From Casp-actino8 sp964513215 (GTDB lineage: Bacteria; Actinomycetota; Acidimicrobiia; Acidimicrobiales; Ilumatobacteraceae), in assembly GCA_964513215.1 (NCBI GenBank), contig CAZELU010000003.1, positions 17,032 through 81,031 of the forward strand: 64,000 nucleotides of DNA, written 5' to 3'. The notes under the pieces are model-generated. The model had not been told where the DNA came from. It worked only from the letters and a program-made list of their open reading frames with translations, and did no database searches. Each line of letters starts with the position of its first letter. The first letter of the stretch is position 1. Of the stretch, positions 16,930 to 27,052 are shown one piece after another. The translations under genes were made by a program, and so were the position numbers.

Positions 16930-19467
16930 TCAACTCGTGATGGTGAGCAGCGCGGTGGCGTCGATGTGCCGTGACGACGACGCGACGCGAATCTCGTAGA
17001 CACCCGGCTCGACTTTCCAGTCACCGGCCCGTCCGATCTCCACCGACGTACTGAGTCCGGTCGGATGCGGCCGGAGTGGGTTCGCGTAGGCGTCACCTGG
17101 ATCCCAGTGGGCGAAGGCGCGCGGGCCGAGGGGGAGTTCGACCACCTGTGTCTCGCCTGGAGCGAGGTGCACCTTCGCGAAGGTCTTCAGTTCGTGCACC
17201 GGCCGTGTGATCGCCGACTTCGGAGGAGCCACGTAGATCTGCACCACGTGTGAACCGGCGCGTGAGCCGGTGTTGGTGACGGGAACTCGCAACGTCACAG
17301 AATCGCTACCAGTCATCTCGTAACGATCGAGTTCGGGCTCACCGACTCGGAACGTCGTGTACGAGAGACCGAATCCGAAGGGGAATGCCACCGGGAGGTG
17401 TCGTGAGTCGTACCAGCGATGCCCGATGTACACGCCTTCGCCGTAGCGAATCTGGTGATGCTCACCGGGAAAGTTGCCGAAGGCCGGAGTGTGTTCGATT
17501 CGCACCGGGATGGTGGTCGGCAGTCGACCACCAGGCTCGGCGTCGCCGCTCAGAACCTCGGCCACGGCGGGCCCCATTTCCTGGCCACCGAACCACACCT
17601 GCATTACGGCGGGGACCGACTCGACCCACTCCATGTCGATGGGTGCTCCGGTGTTCACGAGGACCACCGTGCGTGGATTGGCAGCAGCCACGCGGCGAAT
17701 CAGTTCGACCTGACGACCGGGCAAGTCGAGCGAATCGCGATCGTGTCCTTCGCTCTCCCATTCGTTGTTGGTTCCGACCACCACCAAGGCCACATCGGAT
17801 GACCGAGCCAAATCGACGGCGGCCGCGATGGGGTCGGTGTCGTCGACGCGAGCCAGGCCGATCTGAGCTCCGTGGGCCCACTGACGTGACACGGCGTCGC
17901 ATTCGAGTCGGAGCACGTGGACGCGGTCCTTGGTGAGACGAACGGTCGTGGCGATCTCCTCGCGGAACAGCCCGAAGAACCGATGGCCCGGGGGAGGCAA
18001 CTCGGTTCCATCGATGATGCATTCGTCGTCGAGGAAGAGCCGACACGGGCTCGTCTCGGACACCGAGATCGTGTAGTCGGCGGTGGCATCGACCTGCAGA
18101 TGTCCGATGGCCGAGAAACTGAAGCCCGAGATCGGTACACCTTCTTCTTGGCGCGCAACTACGAGCACTCGTCCGTCCGCACGTTGGATGGTTGCGACGT
18201 CGCGACCTTTGTCGACGACGGTGACCGTGAATCCTTGTTCGCCGTTCGGCGACGTGACCATGTCGCCGGCGATGGTGGGGGTCGATCGATCGATCGAGCA
18301 TCCGTGTTCGTGGTTCACTTCGACGCCTGTGAATCGCGATCGCAACGCTTCGATGATCGTGAGATGGGAATGCGGCATGACCTCGGCCGAGCCGCCGCCC
18401 ATGATGCGGGCCCGCGCGGCGTTCGGCCCGATGACCGCCAGACGGCGCAGCGATCGCGGATCGAGTGGTAGCAGTGGCGCGTCGTTCGCGACCTTCTCGT
18501 TACGCAGCAGAACCATCGATCCGGCCGACGCACGGCGTACCAGTGTTCGGTGCTCGTCGAGATCGATGGCCGTGGGTTCGGCCGGTTCGTCATCGAGTGC
18601 CCCCAGGCGGTCGAACACGGTGAGCAGCGTTCGGACCGCGCGGTCGACCTGTGCTTCGTCGACCCGACCGTCTCTCACCGCGTCCACGAGGTGTTTGCCG
18701 TAGTAGCGCGCGGGTGCGGGCATCTCGAGATCGAGGCCGGCCTCGGCGGCACCTTCGGTGGTGAATCCGGCGTACCAGTCGGTGATGACGAATCCTTCGA
18801 AACCCCATTCGCCGCGGAGCAGGTCGTTGAGCAACCAACGGTTCTCGGCGTTGTATCGACCATTGAGTCGGTTGTACGAGGTCATGATCCCGAGCGAGCC
18901 ACCTTCTCGTACGGCGTACTCGAATGGCACGAGGTACACCTCGCGCAGAGTTCTTTCGTCGATGACGCTGTCGATGGTCATGCGCTCGAACTCGGCGTCG
19001 TTGCCGACGAAGTGCTTCACCGTCGTGGCCACACCGTTCGATTGCACCCCGCGGATATAGGCAGCGGCGAGTTTGCCACTCAGCAACGGGTCTTCCGAGT
19101 AGCACTCGAAGTTCCGACCGGCGAGTGGTGATCGATGCAAGTTGACGGTGGGAGCGAGCAGCACGCGCGCAGTCTTCGATCGTGCCTGATGTCCGACAGC
19201 GGCGCCGATTCGTTCGAGCAGTTCGACGTCGAACGTGGCACCGAGGGCCGATCCGCACGGCACGCAAAGTGACGCGCTTTGCTTGCCCAGACCCGGAGTG
19301 AACGGACCGCGGGCGCCGGCGGGTCCGTCCGTCACGATGACCGACGGGATTCCGACCCGCTCGATGTCGACGGTCGACCAGAGTGACGCACCCGAGGTGA
19401 GTCGGGCTTTTTCGTCGAGCGTCATCTGCCCGATGAGGTGGTCGATGTCGTTCGGGGTTCGGCTCAT
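16930..19467 (-). CDS. Glycoside hydrolase family 3 (beta-glucosidase-type) with PA14-like insert
   Basis: The 845-residue protein has the GH3 N-terminal barrel with nucleophile Asp230 in GFVITDWYAG and the binding motif KHFVGND. The C-terminal alpha/beta sandwich contains an inserted PA14-like domain (about 390-530, with GTELPPPGHRFFGLFREEIA), and a fibronectin-III-like domain follows near the end (GSRAGSHVVQIYVAPP). It cleaves terminal beta-linked sugars, probably glucose or xylose. No signal peptide is evident from the ATG at 19467. That ATG overlaps the sulfatase stop (ATGA), so the two are translationally coupled. Confidence 0.9.
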   Translation of the reverse strand: MSRTPNDIDHLIGQMTLDEKARLTSGASLWSTVDIERVGIPSVIVTDGPAGARGPFTPGLGKQSASLCVPCGSALGATFDVELLERIGAAVGHQARSKTARVLLAPTVNLHRSPLAGRNFECYSEDPLLSGKLAAAYIRGVQSNGVATTVKHFVGNDAEFERMTIDSVIDERTLREVYLVPFEYAVREGGSLGIMTSYNRLNGRYNAENRWLLNDLLRGEWGFEGFVITDWYAGFTTEGAAEAGLDLEMPAPARYYGKHLVDAVRDGRVDEAQVDRAVRTLLTVFDRLGALDDEPAEPTAIDLDEHRTLVRRASAGSMVLLRNEKVANDAPLLPLDPRSLRRLAVIGPNAARARIMGGGSAEVMPHSHLTIIEALRSRFTGVEVNHEHGCSIDRSTPTIAGDMVTSPNGEQGFTVTVVDKGRDVATIQRADGRVLVVARQEEGVPISGFSFSAIGHLQVDATADYTISVSETSPCRLFLDDECIIDGTELPPPGHRFFGLFREEIATTVRLTKDRVHVLRLECDAVSRQWAHGAQIGLARVDDTDPIAAAVDLARSSDVALVVVGTNNEWESEGHDRDSLDLPGRQVELIRRVAAANPRTVVLVNTGAPIDMEWVESVPAVMQVWFGGQEMGPAVAEVLSGDAEPGGRLPTTIPVRIEHTPAFGNFPGEHHQIRYGEGVYIGHRWYDSRHLPVAFPFGFGLSYTTFRVGEPELDRYEMTGSDSVTLRVPVTNTGSRAGSHVVQIYVAPPKSAITRPVHELKTFAKVHLAPGETQVVELPLGPRAFAHWDPGDAYANPLRPHPTGLSTSVEIGRAGDWKVEPGVYEIRVASSSRHIDATALLTITS

Positions 19468-20951
19468 GCCGACGATCTTGGCATCTCCGAACGCCACGGA
19501 ATTCCGTCGGGCCATCGCCCCACCCCACCGGCATCGACGAGGAGACCGGTGTGGGTGCGATCGCTGTGTGTGCTGCGCCACACGAGCATCTCCTGGGTCA
19601 TGGTGAGAATTCGGGCCGGATCGGTGATGGGTGTTCGCCAGGTGGGATCGGTGGCGATGTCGAAGCACAGCCACGAGCCGTCACCGAACTGCACGTACGC
19701 GGTGTCAGCCGAGCGCCGCACGGTGAGATGTTGATTCTCGAGTCGACGATCCCAGGGCCACTGGTACTCACCCCACGCGATGAGTGCGAAGCGCCAGTCG
19801 AATTCCCACGAGGCGGCGGTGCGCCACCACGGGGGTTCGGTTCCTTCGATGAACGGTGTGAGCGGCAGACCGTCGCACTGCAGCGGGACGTCGAGGCCCC
19901 AGGTCTGTGCGAGCGTGGGCATCACGTCGACACTCTCGGTGAACGAATTGACGATGCGACCACCCGGATGGCGTGGGTCGCGCCAGATGAGTGGAATGTG
20001 GTGGCTCTCCTCGAACCAACCCACTTTTTGAAGAAGTCCGTGATCGCCCAGCTGCTCACCGTGATCGGACGTGATGACGACCACGGTGTCGTCCCAGCGT
20101 CCGCGGGCGCGCAGAGCGGCACACAAACGGCCCACTTCGTGATCGACCGCAGAGATCATTCCGAAGTACTGCGCGCGAATGTTTCGCATGTCGATCGGAT
20201 CGGTGGGCACCTTGACGATGTCGATGTTCATCAACACGTCGTGGAAAGGGTGGCGATCGTCGGCGGGTGCGATGGGATCGCCGCAATCGTCGGGTGAGTA
20301 CATCGACGCGAATCGTCCTGGCGCCGAGTACGGCGGATGCGGTCGGAGATAACTGGCGTGCACGAACCAGGACTCGTCACCATGGGAGTCGATCCAGTCG
20401 ATGACTCGATCGGTGGTGAACGATGCCATCGAGAGTTCTTCGGACCGCTCGTTCTCACTGTGCAGCATGGCGTCGTATCCCGCCGAGACATCGACACCGC
20501 GTTGGGCCAGGAAGTCGATCCAGGGTTGATGAGGAATGGCCAGATCGACGATGCATTCGAATCCGGGCAGGATGCCTTCGTACGACTGGAGGCGCGGATC
20601 GTCGGGACCGGTCGTCACGCGGGGATCGACGGCTTGATCGGTGTAGCCGAACAAAACCGGTCGCCGACCAGCGCGACGGGCGAGCAGTGCGACGTTGTCG
20701 AAGCGTGAATCGAGTGGTGTGCCATTGGCGACGACACGATGATTCATTTGGTACATGCCGGTGTACAAACCAGCTCGGCCCGGCGCACATGGTGTGGATT
20801 GTGTGTAGTGCCGGGCGAAACGGACTCCCTCGGCAGCCAATGCATCGAGGTGAGGTGTGCGTACGAGTGGATGCCCGGCACACGACAGGGCATCACCTCG
20901 GAACTGATCGAGTGTGATGAAGAGAACGTTGGGCGCCGACGTCGACGTCAT
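19464..20951 (-). CDS. Sulfatase family protein with CxPxR maturation motif
   Basis: The 495-residue alkaline-phosphatase-superfamily enzyme has NVLFITLDQFRGD (metal Asp residues) and Cys55 in STPCAPGRAGLYTG. CxPxR is the signal for conversion of Cys to formylglycine. A second metal site is TSDHGEQLGDHGLLQK. Members are arylsulfatases, glycan sulfatases or phosphonate monoester hydrolases; the CAPGR version and lack of a signal peptide leave the last option open. It heads a two-gene unit with GH3. The ATG lies 6 nt after CACAAT (minus strand; 20958-20963), suggesting its own start of transcription 16 bp after the MBL gene. Confidence 0.85.
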   Translation of the reverse strand: MTSTSAPNVLFITLDQFRGDALSCAGHPLVRTPHLDALAAEGVRFARHYTQSTPCAPGRAGLYTGMYQMNHRVVANGTPLDSRFDNVALLARRAGRRPVLFGYTDQAVDPRVTTGPDDPRLQSYEGILPGFECIVDLAIPHQPWIDFLAQRGVDVSAGYDAMLHSENERSEELSMASFTTDRVIDWIDSHGDESWFVHASYLRPHPPYSAPGRFASMYSPDDCGDPIAPADDRHPFHDVLMNIDIVKVPTDPIDMRNIRAQYFGMISAVDHEVGRLCAALRARGRWDDTVVVITSDHGEQLGDHGLLQKVGWFEESHHIPLIWRDPRHPGGRIVNSFTESVDVMPTLAQTWGLDVPLQCDGLPLTPFIEGTEPPWWRTAASWEFDWRFALIAWGEYQWPWDRRLENQHLTVRRSADTAYVQFGDGSWLCFDIATDPTWRTPITDPARILTMTQEMLVWRSTHSDRTHTGLLVDAGGVGRWPDGIPWRSEMPRSSA

Positions 20952-20967
20952 GACCCGATTGTGTCAC

Positions 20968-22050
20968 TCAATCGGCGAGTACGTACTCGAACCGGTCGGT
21001 GTGTTCGATTCGGACGAATTCACCGGCGATTCGAAGGTGTTCGAGGTGGGCGAACGTCTCGCTGTCGGCCATCCCGCCCAAGGCGCGCGGGGAGAACAGG
21101 TGGGTGGACATTTCCATCACCGTGGCCGGGCGGTCGAGTTCGGCGGCGGCGTCACGGAGTTTCTGGAGTCGACCTTCGTGGTGTTCTTTGATGGCCCTGG
21201 CTCGGCCGGCCAGATCGGTGAACGGATTGCCGTGAGCGGGCAGCGCGGTGGTGACTTGCGATCCGAATTCGGCCACTTTGTCGAGAGATTGGAAGAACTT
21301 CTTGAGGGGATCGCGAGTGCCGATGAGACCACTGATGTGCGGAGTGATGGTGGGAAGTACGTGGTCGCCGCAGAGCATGAGTCCGTGCTCGGGATCGAAG
21401 AGGCACAAGTGATCGTCGGTGTGGCCGGGCGTGTGCAACGCGATCCATTCGCGACGGGCGAAGCGGATGTGTTCACTGTCGTCGAGACGAACCGTCGGCT
21501 TCGGTGTCTTGATGAGGCCCGGTACTCGGCGCGCCACCGCGTAGCGCATCTTGCGTTGCCACGGAATGTCGTATCCGGGCCCACCCCACGGAGTGGCATC
21601 CCACGGTCGGCGCTGCACCGGAATGTCGGCGGCATCCTCGACGTCGATGTCGGGCGCTTCGGTCGGGTCCCAGAACATCCGGAACCGCGCACTCGTGATG
21701 ATCTCGCTACCGGTCTCTTTCTGGAGCCAGTACGCACCGCCGTAGTGGTCGGGGTGACTGTGCGTGACCACGATCGAATGCACTCGCTTGAGTGGAACTC
21801 CGGCCAAGCCCAAGCGATGGGTGATGGCTTTGTAGTTGGCGGGGGTGGCGAGACCCGGATCGACCACGGTGACGCCACGGTCGTCCTCGAGGACGTACAT
21901 GTTGACGTGTCCGAGTCCGGGCATGTCGATGGGCAACTGGGTACGCAGGACTCCGGGTGCGATCTCGTCGATCTGCTCGGTGGCCGGCAACTGCTCCTGC
22001 TTGGGTGGTCGTGGAGCCGACGGCTGGGTGTGGGAGTGGGCCTCGGTCAC
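20968..22050 (-). CDS. Metallo-beta-lactamase-fold hydrolase
   Basis: The 360-residue protein has the HxHxDH zinc motif (VTHSHPDHYGG), HTPGHTDDHLCLF, and Asp/His ligands in GLMLCGDHVLP and PAHGNPFTD. Proteins of this kind cleave thioesters, lactones or phosphodiesters; a C-terminal helical extension (from about residue 270) recalls LACTB2-like proteins. The GTG at 22050 lies 7 nt after TACCCT and overlaps the orn stop (GTGA). It may therefore be translated from the orn transcript and also from its own leaderless one. In-frame sequence further upstream is a shadow of orn. Confidence 0.85.
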   Translation of the reverse strand: MTEAHSHTQPSAPRPPKQEQLPATEQIDEIAPGVLRTQLPIDMPGLGHVNMYVLEDDRGVTVVDPGLATPANYKAITHRLGLAGVPLKRVHSIVVTHSHPDHYGGAYWLQKETGSEIITSARFRMFWDPTEAPDIDVEDAADIPVQRRPWDATPWGGPGYDIPWQRKMRYAVARRVPGLIKTPKPTVRLDDSEHIRFARREWIALHTPGHTDDHLCLFDPEHGLMLCGDHVLPTITPHISGLIGTRDPLKKFFQSLDKVAEFGSQVTTALPAHGNPFTDLAGRARAIKEHHEGRLQKLRDAAAELDRPATVMEMSTHLFSPRALGGMADSETFAHLEHLRIAGEFVRIEHTDRFEYVLAD

Positions 22051-22622
22051 GGGGACGAGGGTACTGGTGAGCCTTCGCCGGCGACGAATACTCGCTCGCG
22101 ATAGAAGCGGAGCTCTTCGATGCTTTGACGCACGTCGTCGAGCGCTCGGTGGGTTCCGGCCTTGAAGGGTCGAACGTTGTCGGTTCCGGGGTACCAGCGC
22201 TTCACGAGTTCTTTGATGGAACTCACGTCGACCGAGCGGTAGTGCAAGTAGTTCTCGATGTCGGGGAGATACTTGGCCAGGAAGCGACGATCGGTTCCGA
22301 TGGAATTGCCGCACAGCGGCACGGTGCGCGGCTCGGGGACGTGCGATTTGATGAACTCGAGTGTGAGTCGGCCGGCTTCTTCGAGAGTGAGCGTGGACGC
22401 CTTCATGAGTTCGAGCAGTCCGGACTTGGTGTGCATGTCGATCACGAAAGGATCCATGGCGGCCAGGACGTCGGGTGGTGCCGGAACGACCAGGTCGGGA
22501 CCTTCGGCGACGATGTTCAGTTGATCGTCGGTGACGATGGTGGCGATTTCGACGATGACCTCTTTGGCGGGGTCGAGCCCCGTCATCTCGAGATCCATCC
22601 ACACCAGCACGTCGGAGACCAT
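22047..22622 (-). CDS. orn: Oligoribonuclease
   Basis: The 191-residue DEDD-type 3'-5' exonuclease has motif I LVWMDLEMTGLDP, motif II around GNSIGTDRRFLAKYLPDIENYLHYR, and motif III FKAGTHRALDDVRQSIEEL. It degrades short RNAs and pGpG to mononucleotides in the cytoplasm, finishing RNA turnover. The pGpG role would link it to the diguanylate cyclase in this window, but only indirectly. The length is close to the usual ~180-215 residues. It is divergent from dut across 57 bp, and its stop overlaps the MBL gene start. Confidence 0.93.
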   Translation of the reverse strand: MVSDVLVWMDLEMTGLDPAKEVIVEIATIVTDDQLNIVAEGPDLVVPAPPDVLAAMDPFVIDMHTKSGLLELMKASTLTLEEAGRLTLEFIKSHVPEPRTVPLCGNSIGTDRRFLAKYLPDIENYLHYRSVDVSSIKELVKRWYPGTDNVRPFKAGTHRALDDVRQSIEELRFYRERVFVAGEGSPVPSSP

Positions 22623-22667
22623 AGGCCATCCATGTGGCGCGGATCGAAGGCCGCCGGCGACACCGCC

Positions 22668-22673
22668 TATCGT
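22668..22673 (+). promoter_or_regulatory. -10 element of dut (leaderless)
   Basis: TATCGT ends 6 nt before the dut GTG at 22680. This places the likely transcription start at or next to the start codon and fixes the start against longer open sequence that runs antisense to orn. Confidence 0.6.
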
Positions 22674-22679
22674 CGAAGC

Positions 22680-23135
22680 GTGTCCGAAGCGTCCTGGCCC
22701 CGCGTGACCGTTCCGGTCGTTCGTCTCGACGCCGACCTTCCGCTGCCCACCTACGCACATGCGGGCGATGCCGGACTCGACTTGTTGGCTCGCGAGGATG
22801 CGCTCGTCAGAGCTGGTGGTGGTCGGGTCCTGGTTCCGACCGGAATCGCTCTGGCTCTACCGCGTGGTACGGCGGCATTCGTTCTGCCTCGCAGCGGTTT
22901 GGCCCTGAAGCACGGGTTGACGGTCGTGAACAGTCCCGGACTCATCGACTGCGCGTACCGAGGCGAGATCAAGGTGGTGTTGCTCAACACCGATCCGACC
23001 GACGACTATCACGTGCGTCGGGGTGATCGCATCGCACAACTCGTGGTGCAAACGGTTCTGGAAGTGCAGTGGAGCCAAGTCGAGTCGCTCGATGGCGACG
23101 ATCGCGGCGGCGGGTTCGGTCACTCCGGCCGCTAG
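22680..23135 (+). CDS. dut: dUTP diphosphatase (dUTPase)
   Basis: All five trimeric dUTPase motifs are present: AGDAGLDLLA, PRSGLALKHGL, GLIDCAYRGEIKVVLLN, RGDRIAQLVV and the C-terminal RGGGFGHSGR. The 151-residue enzyme hydrolyses dUTP to dUMP, preventing uracil incorporation and supplying dTMP synthesis. The GTG start at 22680 follows TATCGT by 6 nt. Its stop codon shares the tetranucleotide CTAG with the stop of the convergent acyltransferase gene. Confidence 0.95.
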   Translation: MSEASWPRVTVPVVRLDADLPLPTYAHAGDAGLDLLAREDALVRAGGGRVLVPTGIALALPRGTAAFVLPRSGLALKHGLTVVNSPGLIDCAYRGEIKVVLLNTDPTDDYHVRRGDRIAQLVVQTVLEVQWSQVESLDGDDRGGGFGHSGR

Positions 23136-23872
23136 GCGGCGGCTGACATCTCGTCGAGTTCGCGCGCGATCAGAGCCCGAACGTCGTCACGCAACTTCGG
23201 CATGTCGTCGATCGTCATTCCTTCGGTGGAAATCGGATCGAGGACTCGAACCACCGCGTTCGAGTCGCCCAGTCGCCAGTCGTGCTTACGCAGAGCCGTG
23301 CGTGTTCCGTGGACGACGAGCGGCAGGATCGGAACGCCGGCGTCGATTGCGAGGCGGAACGCACCGTCCTTGAATGCTCCGAGCGATCCGTCGGCCGAAC
23401 GCGTGCCTTCGGGGAAGATCATCACCGACACCTTCTTGCGAAGTCGGTCGTGGCAGGCCGCAATGGCTGCGGCACCACTCGCACGATCGCCGCGCACCAA
23501 CCGGATGTCGCCGGCCATCCGCATCATCCATCCCACCAACGGAATCTTGAAGATCGACTCCTTCGACATCCACTTCATCTCGATGGGCAGATGGCTGATG
23601 AGAAGGATGTCGACGAAACTCTCGTGGTTGGCCACCACGACGTAGGGGCGACGCTTGTCGGGTGGCAATTGTCCGCTGGTGCGGAACTTCCACATCGGTG
23701 TGAGCGCCTGATGCACCACGGTGAGTTTGCGGAACAAGTAGCCGGCTGCGTAGTGGCCCTTGTCGAAGGGAAGCGTGACCAGCCAGGTGACGAAGACCAG
23801 CGGCGTCCAGACGATGATGACGATCACGAGGACCGCCCAACTCCAGACGCTGAGGACGCTTCTTCTGATCAC
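23132..23872 (-). CDS. 1-acyl-sn-glycerol-3-phosphate acyltransferase-like protein (PlsC family)
   Basis: The ~246-residue protein has an N-terminal membrane segment (SVWSWAVLVIVIIVWTPLVF), the catalytic motif NHESFVD (HX4D), and FPEGTRS. This is the classic lysophosphatidate acyltransferase arrangement, acylating the sn-2 position in phospholipid synthesis at the inner membrane. It resembles canonical PlsC more closely than the 6.3-kb homolog does. The start is uncertain: several in-frame GTG codons lie between 23872 and 23911, and I chose the one just before the membrane segment. Confidence 0.85.
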   Translation of the reverse strand: MIRRSVLSVWSWAVLVIVIIVWTPLVFVTWLVTLPFDKGHYAAGYLFRKLTVVHQALTPMWKFRTSGQLPPDKRRPYVVVANHESFVDILLISHLPIEMKWMSKESIFKIPLVGWMMRMAGDIRLVRGDRASGAAAIAACHDRLRKKVSVMIFPEGTRSADGSLGAFKDGAFRLAIDAGVPILPLVVHGTRTALRKHDWRLGDSNAVVRVLDPISTEGMTIDDMPKLRDDVRALIARELDEMSAAA

Positions 23873-23933
23873 GCGCCATCCTCGCACACCGGGTCGACAC
23901 CACACCGCCACACGGCGTCGTAAGTTGTGGTCC

Positions 23934-24371
23934 GTGAGCGAGAACTGGCCTTATCCACCCGAACATCGCGTCGCCGAACTGTTCGCCGCCGCCAAACGTG
24001 TACAGGAGCAGGCCTACGCTCCGTACTCGCATTTCCTCGTCGGCGCCGCCATCTTGTCGTCGTCGGGTCGAATTCACGTGGGCTGCAATGTCGAGAACGC
24101 GGCATACCCCGTCGGCACGTGCGCCGAGGCGGGAGCGATCGCCGCGATGTGCGCTGCTGGTGATCGCGACATCGCCGTGCTCGTCACCATCTGCGACAGT
24201 GTCGACGTGGGTACGTGTTGCGGCGGTTGCCGCCAGCGAGTTCGCGAGTTCGCTCGTCCGTCCACGCCGATCTACGCGTGCGGCCCGGATGGTGTGCGCG
24301 CGACGTTCACGATGGAATCGCTTCTTCCCACTTCGTTCGGACCCGAGAACTTGAGTGGTTTCGTGTCGTGA
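23934..24371 (+). CDS. cdd: Cytidine deaminase
   Basis: The 145-residue protein shows the zinc site of cytidine deaminases: CAEAGAIAAM (Cys and catalytic Glu) and CCGGCRQRVREF in the place of PCxxCRQ. YAPYSHFLVGAAIL and VENAAYPVGTCAE confirm the family. It deaminates cytidine and deoxycytidine to uridine and deoxyuridine in pyrimidine salvage. The GTG start lies 7 nt after TAAGTT (23921-23926). The next gene, deoC, starts in its stop codon (GTGA), making a nucleoside-salvage operon. Confidence 0.93.
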   Translation: MSENWPYPPEHRVAELFAAAKRVQEQAYAPYSHFLVGAAILSSSGRIHVGCNVENAAYPVGTCAEAGAIAAMCAAGDRDIAVLVTICDSVDVGTCCGGCRQRVREFARPSTPIYACGPDGVRATFTMESLLPTSFGPENLSGFVS

Positions 24372-25105
24372 CCTCCGATCGTGAGGTCGCGCAGCGAGCA
24401 CTCGACTGTCTCGATCTGACGAATCTCGACGACCGGTGCACTCGAGACGACGTGGTCCGTTTGTGCGAGCGGGCAACGACGCCTTTCGGACATGTCGCAG
24501 CCGTCTGCGTGTGGCCGCGTTTCGTGGCCACGGCGTCGGAGTGTTTGGCCGGTCGTGGGGTCGCCATCGCAACAGTGGTCAATTTTCCGTCGGGTGACGA
24601 ACCGCTCGGTGACGTGGTCGACATGACGCGGGCGTCGCTCGCTGACGGTGCCAACGAGATCGATCTCGTTCTTCCGTACACGTCGTTCATTCGTGGCGAC
24701 ACTGCTCGTGCGAGTGAGTACGTGTCGACGGTGCGTGGTGTCGTGCCGTCCGAGTGTCACCTCAAGGTGATCCTCGAAACCGGTGAAATCGGCGACGTCG
24801 ATCTCATCCAGTCAGCGGCTCGACTGGCGATCGCTGCTGGCGCCGACTTCGTCAAGACGTCCACGGGCAAGACGACCACCTCGGCCACGCCCGATGCGGT
24901 CCGCGCCATGCTCGATGTGATTCGGAACAGTGACGCAACCGTCGGGATCAAGCCGTCGGGCGGCATTCGCACGATTGCTGACGCTCGGTTGTACCTCGGG
25001 CTCGCCGACGAGATCATGGGCCCCGCCTGGGCCACGCCTCAGACGTTCCGTTTCGGTGCGAGCGGACTACTCGATGCGATCCTCGCGACGCTCGGCGTAA
25101 CCTGA
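24368..25105 (+). CDS. deoC: Deoxyribose-phosphate aldolase
   Basis: The 245-residue TIM-barrel protein has the Schiff-base Lys in DFVKTSTGKTTTSATP and the catalytic motif CHLKVILETGEI, plus GIKPSGGIRT for phosphate binding. It splits 2-deoxyribose-5-phosphate into glyceraldehyde-3-phosphate and acetaldehyde. This completes the salvage route begun by cdd, to which it is coupled by GTGA. The final GASGLLDAIL is a usual C-terminal phosphate loop region. Confidence 0.93.
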   Translation: MTSDREVAQRALDCLDLTNLDDRCTRDDVVRLCERATTPFGHVAAVCVWPRFVATASECLAGRGVAIATVVNFPSGDEPLGDVVDMTRASLADGANEIDLVLPYTSFIRGDTARASEYVSTVRGVVPSECHLKVILETGEIGDVDLIQSAARLAIAAGADFVKTSTGKTTTSATPDAVRAMLDVIRNSDATVGIKPSGGIRTIADARLYLGLADEIMGPAWATPQTFRFGASGLLDAILATLGVT

Positions 25106-25109
25106 CCTC

Positions 25110-26278
25110 ATGTCGCGCGCGCCGTTCCTGACCTCGAAACTGCAGGGGTTCGGCTCGACGATTTTCGCCGAGATGACCGCACTGGCCACCGAAACCGGCT
25201 CGATCAATCTCGGTCAGGGTTTCCCTGACTACGACGGACCGGCCGAGGTACTCGATGCGGCCGTGGCCGCCATCCGTTCGGGGCAGAACCAGTATCCGCC
25301 CGGTCCTGGTGTTCCGGTTCTGCGTCAAGCGATCAGCGAACATCAGAAGCGTTTCTGGGGTCTCGACTACGACCCCGATCGCGAAATCTTGGTGACGGCC
25401 GGTGCGACCGAGGCTCTCGCCGGATGTCTGCTCGGACTGCTCGAGACCGGTGACGAGGTCGCCCTGCTCGAGCCGATGTACGACAGTTATCAGGCGTGTA
25501 TCGCCTTGGCCGGTGCGGTGACGCGTCCGGTCACGTTGCGACCTCCGTCGTATTCGTTCGATCCCGACGAGTTACGTGCGGCCATCACGCCGAAGACTCG
25601 GGTGATTCTGCTCAACACGCCGCACAATCCCACCGGGGCAGTGTTGAACGACGAGCAGCTGAAGACGATCGCCGAGGTCGCGATCGCCAACGATCTGATC
25701 GTCGTGTCCGACGAGGTGTACGAACACCTCACCTACGACGGTGTCGTCCACCGATCGATCGCATCTCTTCCCGGGATGAAGGAACGAACGCTCGTGATCT
25801 CGAGTGGTGGCAAGACCTTCAACACCACCGGATGGAAGGTGGGTTGGGTATGCGGCCCAGCCCCGCTCGTGGCCGCGGCGCGCGCCGCCAAGCAGTTCCT
25901 CACGTACGTGTCATCGGGGCCGTTCCAACCCGCGATCGCGACTGGACTGCGCTTGCCTGACGAATACTTCGTCGAGTTGGCTCGCGACCTGCAGACCAAG
26001 CGCGATCGTCTCATGTCGGGCTTGGCCGAGGCAGGCTTCGATGTCTTCAAGCCCGCCGGCACGTACTTCGTGACCGTCGACATCCGACCAGTCGAACCGT
26101 CGGGTGACGGCTACGCGTTCTGCCGCTCGTTGCCCGCTCGTTGTGGGGTGGTCGGAATCCCGAACGTCGTGTTCTACGACCGTGCACACGAGAGCGAAGG
26201 CCGTCATCTGGTTCGCTTCGCCTTCTGCAAGCGATTCGAACTCATCGATGAAGCCGTCACTCGGTTGAAGGGGCTGTC

Positions 26279-26282
<4 letters not shown>
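25110..26282 (+). CDS. PLP-dependent aminotransferase, class I/II (YbdL/DapC-like)
   Basis: The 390-residue fold-type I enzyme has the PLP Lys in ISSGGKTFNTTGWKVGW, NTPHNPTGAVL and the Asp of SDEVYEHLTYDG. NLGQGFPDYDGP is shared with YbdL (methionine/glutamine-preferring) and actinobacterial DapC-like enzymes. The ATG lies 6 nt after TAACCT (25098-25103), which overlaps the end of deoC. The omega-amidase gene begins in its stop codon (GTGA), favouring a glutamine-dependent transaminase whose 2-oxoglutaramate product is hydrolysed by the partner. The keto acid substrate is uncertain. Confidence 0.87.

Positions 26283-27052
<770 letters not shown>

Noticed and set aside
22051..22758. Long N-terminal extension of the metallo-beta-lactamase frame
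   Set aside because: It is a shadow of orn on the same strand; the family match starts after 22050, and TACCCT plus GTGA overlap mark that start.
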